From positions 124,001 through 188,000 of the forward strand of contig JAGDZP010000004.1 of NCBI GenBank assembly GCA_049115735.1: DNA of 64,000 bases, in the 5' to 3' direction. The translations under genes were made by a program, and so were the position numbers. Position 1 is the stretch's first letter, and the number at the start of each line of letters is the position of its first letter. The stretch comes from CAXBNB01 sp049115735. Lineage in GTDB: Bacteria; Bacteroidota; Bacteroidia; Cytophagales; Cyclobacteriaceae. Under the pieces are notes generated by a model that did no database searches, was not told the DNA's origin, and worked only from the letters and a program-made list of their open reading frames with translations. Below, one piece after another: positions 48,719 through 57,044 of this stretch.

Positions 48719-49828
48719 TCAAAACTCCTTGCCATGAGTGAGTCGTACTAGCGAATTACCAATTGGCTTTATGCCAGCCAGGAAGACACCAAGGTTAGAT
48801 GCATTTTCAGATCCAAACAAAGCTTGTATCCTTCTTCCCGCAGAAAGCCTAAATCCAAAGGTCTGCTTCCAAACTCGTGTATACTGAGCCTCGACTTTTT
48901 GCTTGTTGACTTTCCCATCCTTAAAATTTCGATTAATGATGTCTGACAATAGTTTTGCAGAATGAATAGCCATGGCCATTCCATTACCGCAAAGCGGGGT
49001 GATCATACCTGCAGAGTCTCCGCTCATCAGCACATGATTTTCCACTGGCAGTTTGTTATCAAAAGAAATCTCATTGATTACTAATGGAGCGTCAAATAAG
49101 AACTCAGCATTATCAAAGATCTCTTTTAGAAATGGGTTCTTGTGAAGTATTTCTTTTTCCATTTCAGGAATGCTATGATGTACCTTGAGGTTATTTCTGT
49201 GACTCAAATAACATAAGTTATAAGTGTCTCCTTCAACCTTGCTTATCCCACAGTAACCATTATTGAAATTATGAAGAGCAATCATATCTGATGGAAAGTC
49301 AGTTTTGAGGTGATACTTTACGGCCAGATAAGGAGATCGTGTTGATGCTGGTTTCCTTTGCAACTTTTTATCCAGATTGGAACGTTTGCCAAAAGCACCG
49401 ATCACAATTCTTGATTCTATCTGCTCTTTTCCAACTTTAATATTGAAAAAATCATCTTGGTAAGTAATATCGTCAACGGAGGTATTTGTTGAAATATCAA
49501 CTCCTGCTTCTTTTGCTTTCTCAGATAGAAAGTGATCCAGTGTAAAGCGGCTGATGCCAAAACCTCCCATACCTAATGACAATTCTGCTGAATTACCATT
49601 GGTCGAGCTCAGCATGAACTTGTTTATCTGAGCCATTTCTACATGGTCTGGATAGAGGTCGTTTCTTTTCAAAAAGGGCGTAACTTCATTCGATATGTAC
49701 TCACCACAAACACGATGAAATGGGTACTCTTTCTTCTCAAAAAGTTTCACCGAAAAGCCATGGCGTGCCAATAAGATTGCGTTTACCAATCCTGCCAATC
49801 CACCACCAACGATTGCGACATCCACCAT
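48719..49828 (-). CDS. FAD-dependent oxidoreductase, geranylgeranyl reductase-like
   Basis: 369 residues. The FAD-binding N-terminus is VDVAIVGGGLAGLVNAILLA, then FEKKEYPFHRVCGEYISNEV, the cysteine-glycine block typical of geranylgeranyl-reductase-like and halogenase-like flavoproteins. The second FAD contact is VLMSGDSAGMITPLCGNGMA. Members reduce isoprenoid chains or oxidise aromatic rings. In other Bacteroidota a protein of this type is often beside a type III polyketide synthase and methyltransferase; here that locus is 29 kb away, so a shared pathway is only a possibility. Confidence 0.88.
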   Translation of the reverse strand: MVDVAIVGGGLAGLVNAILLARHGFSVKLFEKKEYPFHRVCGEYISNEVTPFLKRNDLYPDHVEMAQINKFMLSSTNGNSAELSLGMGGFGISRFTLDHFLSEKAKEAGVDISTNTSVDDITYQDDFFNIKVGKEQIESRIVIGAFGKRSNLDKKLQRKPASTRSPYLAVKYHLKTDFPSDMIALHNFNNGYCGISKVEGDTYNLCYLSHRNNLKVHHSIPEMEKEILHKNPFLKEIFDNAEFLFDAPLVINEISFDNKLPVENHVLMSGDSAGMITPLCGNGMAMAIHSAKLLSDIINRNFKDGKVNKQKVEAQYTRVWKQTFGFRLSAGRRIQALFGSENASNLGVFLAGIKPIGNSLVRLTHGKEF

Positions 49829-49885
49829 AGCTGAAAATTAAAGGGAATACTCCTACGTAACAAGGTAGGCATTAGATGTTTTGTA

Positions 49886-49893
49886 TATTTTTG
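49886..49893 (+). promoter_or_regulatory. promoter -7 element for hpt
   Basis: TATTTTTG matches TAnnTTTG, 7 bases before the hpt ATG, which implies a very short leader. Confidence 0.5.
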
Positions 49894-49900
49894 CCACACC

Positions 49901-50431
49901 ATGATCACCGTCCACAACAAGCAATTTGAAGTCTACTTGAGTGATGAGAAAATTCACAAGCTTGTTATGGATCTTGCCGATCGCATCAGTCAGGACTATC
50001 TGGACAAAGACCCACTGCTTGTGGCTATTTTGAACGGATCCTTTGTATTTGCCTCAGACCTGTCGAGAGCCTTGGATTTCGATCCTGAGATATCCTTCAT
50101 TAAGTTGGCTTCCTACAATGGAACTGAAAGCTCGGGAAAGGTCAATGAATTGGTAGGACTGAAAGAAAATGTTAAAGATCGGCATGTCCTGATTGTTGAG
50201 GACATTGTGGATACTGGCAATACGCTGGAGAAAATCATAAAAATTTTCGAATCCAAGGAAGTGGCTTCCGTGGAGATCGTCTCCTTATTATTCAAACCAG
50301 ATATCTATCAAAAATCCATTCCCGTGAAATACTACGGTCTGGATATACCCAACAAATTTGTGATCGGTTATGGGTTAGACTTTGATGGAAGGGGTCGATC
50401 GCTCAAAGATATTTATGCGTTGTTTGAGTAA
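49901..50431 (+). CDS. hpt: hypoxanthine phosphoribosyltransferase
   Basis: Salvages hypoxanthine (and often guanine) to the nucleotide using PRPP. 176 residues, the usual length. The PRPP-binding loop is HVLIVEDIVDTGNTLEK; the flexible-loop segment and the C-terminal FVIGYGLDFDGRGRSLKDIY match the family. It is followed by adk, but adk has its own promoter. Confidence 0.95.
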   Translation: MITVHNKQFEVYLSDEKIHKLVMDLADRISQDYLDKDPLLVAILNGSFVFASDLSRALDFDPEISFIKLASYNGTESSGKVNELVGLKENVKDRHVLIVEDIVDTGNTLEKIIKIFESKEVASVEIVSLLFKPDIYQKSIPVKYYGLDIPNKFVIGYGLDFDGRGRSLKDIYALFE

Positions 50432-50509
50432 AACCAACGTGTTCATTTCATTGATTCAAGCACTCATTTGATTTGTGAGAAAAGGCTGATTCTTAAGCCA
50501 TTTTGTCTG

Positions 50510-50517
50510 TATATTTG
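50510..50517 (+). promoter_or_regulatory. promoter -7 element for adk
   Basis: TATATTTG matches TAnnTTTG, 25 bases before the adk ATG. Confidence 0.5.
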
Positions 50518-50542
50518 CGGCCTTCAAAACATCAAAAGATTT

Positions 50543-51118
50543 ATGCTAAACATCGTAATATTTGGCCCTCCGGGTGCCGGCAAAGGAACACAAAGCGAAA
50601 AAATTATTGATAGATACAATCTCTTTCACATTTCTACGGGGGATTTATTTAGATGGCATACAAAAAACGATACTCCTCTTGGTCTAAAAGTCAAGGAAAT
50701 CATGAACAGTGGAGAGTTAGTATCTGATGATATTACAATTGCGATGCTTCGTGAAGAAGTTGAAAAACACCCTGAGGTTAGCGGTTTTCTATTCGATGGT
50801 TTTCCAAGAACAGTGCCCCAAGCGGAGGCTTTGGATAAATTAATGGAGTCACTTGGTGGTGGAATTCATGCAGTGGTCGAACTTGACGTTACAGAAGAGG
50901 AAGTTCGCGCACGTATTGCCAAAAGAAAAGAACTTGAGGGTAGAGTGGACGATGCTGATGACAAACTTGAAAAAAGGATTAACGAATACTTTAGCAAAAC
51001 GATTCATGTGCTGCCCTTTTACAATAATCAAGGACGACTCGATACTGTGAATGGCATGGGTAATGTGGAAGACATATTCGCTTCAATCACAACAGTTCTA
51101 GACAAGGTAGAATCCTGA
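50543..51118 (+). CDS. adk: adenylate kinase Adk
   Basis: Interconverts ATP + AMP and 2 ADP. 191 residues from the ATG at 50543; a TTG at 50468 would place 25 non-homologous residues in front of the P-loop, GPPGAGKGTQ. Further landmarks: FHISTGDLFRWH, GFLFDGFPRTVPQAEAL and the short LID form (RKELEGRVDDADDKLEKR) without a zinc site. obgE starts 13 bases downstream and is probably co-transcribed. Confidence 0.96.
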   Translation: MLNIVIFGPPGAGKGTQSEKIIDRYNLFHISTGDLFRWHTKNDTPLGLKVKEIMNSGELVSDDITIAMLREEVEKHPEVSGFLFDGFPRTVPQAEALDKLMESLGGGIHAVVELDVTEEEVRARIAKRKELEGRVDDADDKLEKRINEYFSKTIHVLPFYNNQGRLDTVNGMGNVEDIFASITTVLDKVES

Positions 51119-51131
51119 TTCTCATCTGAGA

Positions 51132-52121
51132 ATGTCTTCAACCAACTTCATAGACCATGTGAAATTCTGTTCCCGATCAGGGAATGGTGGGCCCGGTTCT
51201 GTGCATTTCCGTAGGGAAAAGCACGTACCTAAAGGCGGTCCTGATGGTGGCAATGGTGGAAGAGGTGGACATGTCATTCTTCGTGGCAATAAGCAGCTTT
51301 GGACTTTACTCCACCTCAGATATCGAAAGCATGTATTTGCAGACCAGGGAGGTAATGGCGAAGGTGGCAACCGATCGGGTGCTGATGGTGACGACATCAT
51401 TTTGGAGGTGCCATTAGGTACCATTGCCAAAAATGCCGATACAGGAGAGAAAAAAGTAGAGATATTAGAAGAAGGCCAGGAAGTAATTCTGACTAAAGGT
51501 GGTAGAGGTGGACTGGGAAACTCTAACTTTAAGACATCCACGAAACAAACCCCACGCTATGCTCAACCGGGCGAAGAGGGTGTGGAAGAGTGGGTCGTAC
51601 TCGAATTGAAACTGCTTGCCGATGTTGGGCTTGTGGGTTTTCCTAATGCCGGGAAGTCTACTTTGTTGTCCGTCGTATCTGCTGCCAAGCCGGAAATAGC
51701 CAACTACCCTTTCACAACCCTTGTCCCTAACCTGGGAGTCGTTGGATACCGTGATCACAAGTCTTTTGTGATGGCGGATATTCCGGGAATTATCGAAGGG
51801 GCAGCAGAAGGAAAAGGTTTGGGCATTCGCTTTCTTCGTCATATCGAGCGCAATTCCATGTTGTTATTTATGATCCCTGCTGATTCTGAAAATATCAAAA
51901 AAGAATATCAAATTCTGCTCGGCGAGCTCCAAAAATACAATCCCGAGTTATTAGACAAAGAGCGACTGCTGGCCATTACTAAATGTGATATGCTGGATGA
52001 TGAATTGATCGAAGAAATGAAAGCTGAGCTACCGGAAGAAATTCAAACTACCTTTATTTCCAGCATTGCTCAAAAAGGCATCAACGAGCTAAAAGATGAA
52101 ATCTGGAAATGCTTGAATTAG
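51132..52121 (+). CDS. obgE: GTPase Obg
   Basis: A ribosome-assembly and stress-linked GTPase. 329 residues: the glycine-rich Obg fold (1-158, e.g. GGPDGGNGGRGGHVILRG), then the G domain with GFPNAGKSTLLS (G1), DIPGIIEGAAEGKGLG (G3) and TKCD (G4). There is no C-terminal OCT domain; the protein ends soon after the G domain, as in many Bacteroidota. It follows adk by 13 bases. Confidence 0.97.
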   Translation: MSSTNFIDHVKFCSRSGNGGPGSVHFRREKHVPKGGPDGGNGGRGGHVILRGNKQLWTLLHLRYRKHVFADQGGNGEGGNRSGADGDDIILEVPLGTIAKNADTGEKKVEILEEGQEVILTKGGRGGLGNSNFKTSTKQTPRYAQPGEEGVEEWVVLELKLLADVGLVGFPNAGKSTLLSVVSAAKPEIANYPFTTLVPNLGVVGYRDHKSFVMADIPGIIEGAAEGKGLGIRFLRHIERNSMLLFMIPADSENIKKEYQILLGELQKYNPELLDKERLLAITKCDMLDDELIEEMKAELPEEIQTTFISSIAQKGINELKDEIWKCLN

Positions 52122-52127
52122 TCAGTA

Positions 52128-52481
52128 TCAATATTTCTTTTGACGTATCGAGTTTGAATCGACAACAGTCAAATTGGCATGGAATATTAGGTTCGGAGTA
52201 GCGACTAGCTGTTCTAGAACTCTGGCCGTATCCAAAGGATCAGATGGCTGAAACCTGATATATATCACACCTGCCTTTGGCTTGAATCCGTGCTTGAAAA
52301 TGAGTTCTCCATAATCGCTATCATAAGTTACTATCGTTCTTTCTTCAGTGTCAGCGGTCAGCATTACTTACTCGTCAGAAATACCAGGGCTATCCAATCC
52401 AATAGAGGTTATATCAAAACCTTCGGATTTTAAATGAGTAACACTAGAAATGGGAATGTTTTCGTTAGCAAGAAATTTCAA
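52128..52481 (-). pseudogene. DUF5615 (PIN-like) toxin gene interrupted by an in-frame TAA
   Basis: Two pieces lie in one frame. From TTG 52481 the sequence reads LKFLANENIPISSVTHLKSE to SPGISDE, then a TAA (52370-52368), then V and ATG 52364 continuing MLTADTEERTIVTYDSDYGE to the stop at 52128. Joined, the 117 residues match a DUF5615 PIN-like ribonuclease from end to end; one base change at codon 38 would restore it. The start codon is TTG. The upstream DUF433 gene 11 bases away is the usual partner. The toxin is probably inactive, since the first acidic residues and the later DSDYGE are split. Confidence 0.82.
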
Positions 52482-52492
52482 GAGCAATAATG

Positions 52493-52720
52493 TTAGGCAT
52501 TGGAATAGAGAAGTCCATCCTTCATACAATCTTGAATATAAGAAAATACAGCTTGCAAGGACTCATTTGTCAGTCTTGGATAGTTTTCAAGAATTTGTTT
52601 TTCAGACCACCCCTGAGCCAATAAACCAATGATGTGTTCTACAGAAATTCGTGTCCCTTTGATAGTAGGCTTACCTAATAGTACGTTTTGATCTGATGAT
52701 ATGTGTGACTGCCAGTCCAT
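52493..52720 (-). CDS. DUF433 family antitoxin-like protein
   Basis: 75 residues from ATG 52720 (TTG at 52726 is an alternative). The DUF433 sequence is complete: HISSDQNVLLGKPTIKGTRI, then SVEHIIGLLAQGWSEKQILENYP. This small winged-helix protein is normally encoded just before a DUF5615 toxin and is thought to neutralise it and autoregulate. Here the partner is broken, so this may be an orphan antitoxin in decay or a retained protective gene. Confidence 0.9.
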   Translation of the reverse strand: MDWQSHISSDQNVLLGKPTIKGTRISVEHIIGLLAQGWSEKQILENYPRLTNESLQAVFSYIQDCMKDGLLYSNA

Positions 52721-52826
52721 ATTCAAATTTACGAATATTCTTTAAAATTGATTCAATGCATTATTTCTGACAATTAAGATTGCTCTACCACATGGGTTTG
52801 TTTCAATTCTTAACTAGCGATTTAAA

Positions 52827-53276
52827 TTATTCTCCTTGAATTCTCATATTCATCAAATAAAGATCCAGATTTTTGGCCCAAAAGTCTTTTTCCACTAATA
52901 CAAGTTGAAAACCCATTTTTTCATAAAACTTGTGGGCATGTTGAGAAGTTCTTACTTCGACAACATCCACTTCCCCCTGATCCTTCAAATGATTGATTCG
53001 ATACTCGACCAACATCCTACCAACTCCCTTACCATGAAATTGAGGCTTTACAAAATCCCATGAAATCCTGGCCTTCCTTTCTTTTGGAAAATAATTGATA
53101 CCACCTGCCCCAATAAGCTCAACATTTTCTTCTGCTACGAAGTAATCTTCTCTTTCGTGATCCAGATAGGCTATTAAATCCCCTTCTTCCGCCGGATCAA
53201 AATAATCAGGTGCATTGGCCCTGAACAATTCAAGTACTGCGGACTTTTCATTTTGTTTGTAGGGTCTAATTTTCAA
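52827..53276 (-). CDS. GNAT family N-acetyltransferase
   Basis: 149 residues with acetyl-CoA-binding motif A, FHGKGVGRMLVEYRINHL, and motif B near HAHKFYEKMGFQLV. Transfers an acetyl group to an unknown amine. The frame has no upstream ATG; TTG at 53276 gives LKIRPYKQNEK, a normal family start, with AGG 3 bases before the neighbouring ATT. Confidence 0.87.
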   Translation of the reverse strand: MKIRPYKQNEKSAVLELFRANAPDYFDPAEEGDLIAYLDHEREDYFVAEENVELIGAGGINYFPKERKARISWDFVKPQFHGKGVGRMLVEYRINHLKDQGEVDVVEVRTSQHAHKFYEKMGFQLVLVEKDFWAKNLDLYLMNMRIQGE

Positions 53277-53317
53277 AATCCTGACTTGTACACCGATTCA
53301 CTTATCATGATCCAAAA

Positions 53318-54172
53318 TTATACCTGCTCAAATACAGTCTCCAGCTTGTAACCTTTGCCATGCACATTCGCTATTCGGATGTGTGGATCGAGCTCAAGCT
53401 TCTTTCTTAACTTGGAGATAAATACATCCAAACTTCGACCCACTACTACTCCTTCATCCTCCCATACTTCCTTTTGCAGTTGCTCTCGGCTAATGGTACT
53501 GTTTGGATTGGAACCTAGTATTTTCAGGACTTGTGTTTCCTTATTGCTCAATTCGATGTGCTGATCTCCATTTTTCATAACCCCTCTCTCATAGAAAAAT
53601 TTAAATTTACCAAGCTCAATAGAGTCCTCAACTGTCGAATCCACCGTTGGTTCCTTTCTTTTGAACAAAACCAGGCTTAGCGTCAGACTAATAATGAAAG
53701 ACACAATAACGAGTGGAAATTCTGCCAAAACCGGGGTGTTCTTGTTGATAGATATTTTTATTTGATAGCAATCTTCAGGGAGTGACCTCCCCAAACATGG
53801 GATTACATTTTCCTCCTTGTTTTCAAAAACCTGAAAACCATAGACTATTTCTTCGGAGGCACACTGGAGCACATCAACACTATATTCAGAATTAAGATTC
53901 GTTTTGCTCAGCACACTACCAACTACTGCAACTATAGTGTCAGGAACAAACTCCTGTGGGTTTTCAAACTTGATGTAAAAGGAATGGTTTGACTCACGGA
54001 TAGGCAATACACGGGAAGAAGAATCTCCCGATTGCAAGAGCAACTGATGGCCAATATCACGCATGTGCAAGGACAGGCTTTTCTGGTCAGGTTGCTGCTT
54101 TTCATCAACAAACCGCCAAGAAAGGAAGCAAAATACTACCAGGCTTAAGCCAAACAAAAGTTTTAACTTCAT
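53318..54172 (-). CDS. membrane-bound winged-helix transcriptional regulator with periplasmic sensor
   Basis: 284 residues: an N-terminal hydrophobic anchor or signal (LLFGLSLVVFCFLSW), a periplasmic region of about 145 residues with two cysteines (VLQCASEE; IPCLGRS) plus DCYQI, a second helix (LVIVSFIISLTLSLVLF), and a C-terminal OmpR-type winged helix (IELSNKETQVLKILGSNPNS; DVFISKLRKKL; IRIANVHGKGYKL). The topology is ToxR-like, but with DNA binding at the C-terminus. It is likely to sense an envelope signal and act on nearby genes; the divergent pair at 54300-55741 is the natural candidate target. Confidence 0.87.
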   Translation of the reverse strand: MKLKLLFGLSLVVFCFLSWRFVDEKQQPDQKSLSLHMRDIGHQLLLQSGDSSSRVLPIRESNHSFYIKFENPQEFVPDTIVAVVGSVLSKTNLNSEYSVDVLQCASEEIVYGFQVFENKEENVIPCLGRSLPEDCYQIKISINKNTPVLAEFPLVIVSFIISLTLSLVLFKRKEPTVDSTVEDSIELGKFKFFYERGVMKNGDQHIELSNKETQVLKILGSNPNSTISREQLQKEVWEDEGVVVGRSLDVFISKLRKKLELDPHIRIANVHGKGYKLETVFEQV

Positions 54173-54299
54173 GATATAAAGTTAAGCCATCCGAAATTGG
54201 CTTGACTTTCTTTTACAGTCATTTTACATTTTTTTACAATTGAAATTCTGCAATGAGCCGTTTTTGAGGTCATGTTTGTTCAAATAAAAAATTAGAATC

Positions 54300-54722
54300 A
54301 TGAAAAAAACACAAATCTTATTACCTCTTATTGTTGGTCTACTAACCATTTCAAGCACTCAATCGCTCTCTCAAGTCAACAGAAGTTGTAGTGTGGTATG
54401 CCTAAACGACGATTGGATACCCGAATCTTATAACAAAAATGCCAGGTGTCAAGTCAGCGTTGGAGCTGAAGGGATTATTTCAGTTCACGAGACGGGTGAT
54501 GTATCAGACAAAGAGAACTACAAGCGTGATGAGTTTGTAGAATTTAAACTGGCCATCTTTAAGAAATCATTTGACTCTATGGTGTCTTTCTCGGATAAAA
54601 CTTATTCAAAAATAGACATCAAGCAAGTTTTGGAAAAGTGTGAGAAAGGAGATCAGATTATAGTCATCTTGAAAGATGCTGAAAAGTTTAGCCTGCCAAA
54701 TTATAAAATTGATGTGATATGA
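54300..54722 (+). CDS. small secreted protein of unknown function
   Basis: 140 residues with a signal peptide (MKKTQILLPLIVGLLTISS). The mature part contains four cysteines, including CSVVCLNDDW at its start, which could form disulfides. No domain is recognised. It overlaps the next gene by ATGA, so the two are made together. Divergent from the membrane-bound regulator with 127 bases between starts. Confidence 0.7.
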   Translation: MKKTQILLPLIVGLLTISSTQSLSQVNRSCSVVCLNDDWIPESYNKNARCQVSVGAEGIISVHETGDVSDKENYKRDEFVEFKLAIFKKSFDSMVSFSDKTYSKIDIKQVLEKCEKGDQIIVILKDAEKFSLPNYKIDVI

Positions 54723-55741
54723 AGATTAGCCTGATGTATAGAAATCTGATATATCTCCAGCTTTGCATGGCCTGTAGCTTTATTGGCTGCTCTAATAAGC
54801 AAATGACCTCAGTCAAGCCCAAACCTAAGGAGGTTGTAAAGCAGGTCGAGTCGAAGATCGATACAACTTCCTATGGCGTTTTGATGTCGTATGATGGAGG
54901 GCATAGTTGGTCGACCAGTGGAGATGGACTACCAAAAGACATTCGAGTATCCTATCTGGATAAGCTGGGTGAAAGTATAGTTGCTGCAAGCGACAACTAT
55001 GGTATTTTCATTAAAGAGAGGATGGATGACTCCTGGCAACAAATTGGAAAATCTTTGCCAGAAAAGAAAGTCAATGCCTTACACATACAAGGTGAAGACA
55101 TTTATGTTGGTCTGTACCAAAAAGGGATATTTGTAAGTTCGGATATAGGCGCTTCATGGAAGCCATTAAACTTCGACTTAGCGGATCTGAGGGTTCAGTC
55201 GATCATGAATTTCGAGGGCCGACTAATCATTGGGACTGATGACGGTATTTTCGAATTGAGCGATACTAACACCTGGAAGAATCTGTTCTATGGATGTCAG
55301 GTAAATAGCCTTACTCAATACAGGTCAGAGATGATAGCAGGTACTAGTAGGGGAGCTTTGGTGTCGAAAAACAGTGGTAATGAATGGGAATGGATTTATA
55401 AGAAAGGGGCTGTTAAGAATACAGGTGTCATGGATGATCGCATGGCACTAATGACCATGTCCAATGGCTTATACATTGCTAATCACTTTTATATAACCAG
55501 TAACTTCGGCAGCCTTGATCCTGTTCCTTTTCCAACGAGCAAGGGTTCATCGGTTTATGAAATTATGGAAATCGACGGACAATGGTTTGTGAGTAATAAT
55601 TTCGGCCTTCACCGTTCAATTGATAAGGGGAAGAGCTGGGAGCGAATTATTCAAACAAGAAACAGGGCTTTCTTTGACTTCCTGGTAACAGACAATATTC
55701 AATACTGTGCGGTTACGCCGTACCAATTGAGGGGTTGTTAA
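54719..55741 (+). CDS. BNR/Ycf48-like beta-propeller lipoprotein
   Basis: 340 residues. The N-terminus ends in a lipobox SFIGC (about residue 24). Repeated blades with the Asp-box-like pattern follow: SYDGGHSWSTSGDGLP, VSSDIGASWKPLNFD, SKNSGNEWEWIY and SIDKGKSWERII. Such propellers bind ligands or proteins; the glycosidase residues of sialidases are not evident. It overlaps the preceding secreted protein gene. Probably faces the periplasm or surface. Confidence 0.8.
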   Translation: MKISLMYRNLIYLQLCMACSFIGCSNKQMTSVKPKPKEVVKQVESKIDTTSYGVLMSYDGGHSWSTSGDGLPKDIRVSYLDKLGESIVAASDNYGIFIKERMDDSWQQIGKSLPEKKVNALHIQGEDIYVGLYQKGIFVSSDIGASWKPLNFDLADLRVQSIMNFEGRLIIGTDDGIFELSDTNTWKNLFYGCQVNSLTQYRSEMIAGTSRGALVSKNSGNEWEWIYKKGAVKNTGVMDDRMALMTMSNGLYIANHFYITSNFGSLDPVPFPTSKGSSVYEIMEIDGQWFVSNNFGLHRSIDKGKSWERIIQTRNRAFFDFLVTDNIQYCAVTPYQLRGC

Positions 55742-55744
55742 TCT

Positions 55745-57043
55745 CTAATGCCCGTATTTGGCCTTGTATTTCTGATATAACCTTTGCTGCATGGCCTCCA
55801 ATGTAACTTTTCTGCCCTGGATATAAGCTGTGGTTAGTTTATTGCCCCGCATGTCCAGGGCATCTCCTTCACTCACAAAAAACGAAGCGTCTTTTCCAAC
55901 TTCAATAGACCCAAGTTTATCATCAATCTTTAGAATTACAGCTGTATTTAGTGTGATGGCTTTCAAGGCTTCTTCTTTGTCAAGCCCATATGCAGCGGCG
56001 GATCCTGCAAAAAATGGTAGGTTTCTTGATCCCATAACCCAACCGCGATAACCCAAACAATATTGAAGGCCCTTCTCTTCCAATTGAGCAGGTAACTTAT
56101 ACATTTGATCCACATCATCACCTCTTCGATAAGGTAAACTGTGAACATTATTCAGAATTACAGGAATGTTATTTTCTTTGACGAAATCAGCCACAAGGAG
56201 TACTTCAATGGCATCTATCAAGACTATGTTTTTCACGCCATATTCTTTTGCAAAAGTCACACTTCTAATAATGTCTTTGGCTTTATTAACTCTGATAAAC
56301 AATTGTTTGCTGCCGTCAAATAGCCCTTTCATGGCTTCCAATTTCAGGTTCTTGCTTTTTGGAGTACTTGAAGAATAAGCTTTGGCGGCATCAAATAAAT
56401 CTTTTATACTCTGCAGAGCAGAATTATATGCTGCTTTGACCTTGGCCACTTGATCGGGTTTTTCCGTTCCGCTAAAGATTCTCTTTGCTGGCCAGGTCAT
56501 GTGAATGCCATCATCTTCCTTGATCAATCCATCTTCCCAATTCCAGGCATCCAATTGCATGATCGATGAAGTACCACTTATATAGCCCCCTTTCGGAGCA
56601 ACTTGTGCTGTCAGTATACCATTGAACCTTAAGGTTGGTATAATTTCAGAATCAGTATTATAGGATATCACACTCCTGACGTGCGGTTTTAGGTTTCCAA
56701 CTTCAGCTTTATCCTGACTAGCTCTTACTGCCGCTATTTCATTGAGTCCAAGGTCAACACCCGGAAGAATAAAACCTGGATAAAGGTGCTGATCGGAAAT
56801 ATCTATGGTTTTATATTTTGACTTGTCCTCAACGTCTTCACTTTTCCCAACGAAAGTTATGGTACCATTTTCAAACGCCACAGCTCCATTTTCTACAACC
56901 TCTCCTGTACCAAGGTGCAAGGTGCCATTTACCACTAATATGGCCTCACTCTGTGCCGCTCCCGGTGATGGGGTTTGTGCTGACAGACTATACGTGAAAA
57001 TCGTTATTAATGCTAGTATAAATATTTTTTTCATGTCTCTCAT
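55745..57043 (-). CDS. secreted amidohydrolase-fold protein lacking the metal HxH
   Basis: 432 residues with a signal peptide (KKIFILALITIFTYSLSAQ). The amidohydrolase composite sandwich (ILVVNGTLHLGTGEVVENGA) and the C-terminal closing block (LGSIEVGKDASFFV) are clear, but the usual PGFxDxHxH is PGFILPGVDLG here, so both first-strand histidines are gone. It may be a non-catalytic partner of the upstream protein, whose gene ends 2 bases before the ATG at 57043 (an ATG at 57034 is equally possible). Confidence 0.82.
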   Translation of the reverse strand: MRDMKKIFILALITIFTYSLSAQTPSPGAAQSEAILVVNGTLHLGTGEVVENGAVAFENGTITFVGKSEDVEDKSKYKTIDISDQHLYPGFILPGVDLGLNEIAAVRASQDKAEVGNLKPHVRSVISYNTDSEIIPTLRFNGILTAQVAPKGGYISGTSSIMQLDAWNWEDGLIKEDDGIHMTWPAKRIFSGTEKPDQVAKVKAAYNSALQSIKDLFDAAKAYSSSTPKSKNLKLEAMKGLFDGSKQLFIRVNKAKDIIRSVTFAKEYGVKNIVLIDAIEVLLVADFVKENNIPVILNNVHSLPYRRGDDVDQMYKLPAQLEEKGLQYCLGYRGWVMGSRNLPFFAGSAAAYGLDKEEALKAITLNTAVILKIDDKLGSIEVGKDASFFVSEGDALDMRGNKLTTAYIQGRKVTLEAMQQRLYQKYKAKYGH

Positions 57044-57044
57044 A

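Noticed and set aside
50468..50542. Extended adenylate kinase starting at TTG 50468
   Set aside because: Adds 25 residues with no family counterpart and would cover the TATATTTG promoter element.
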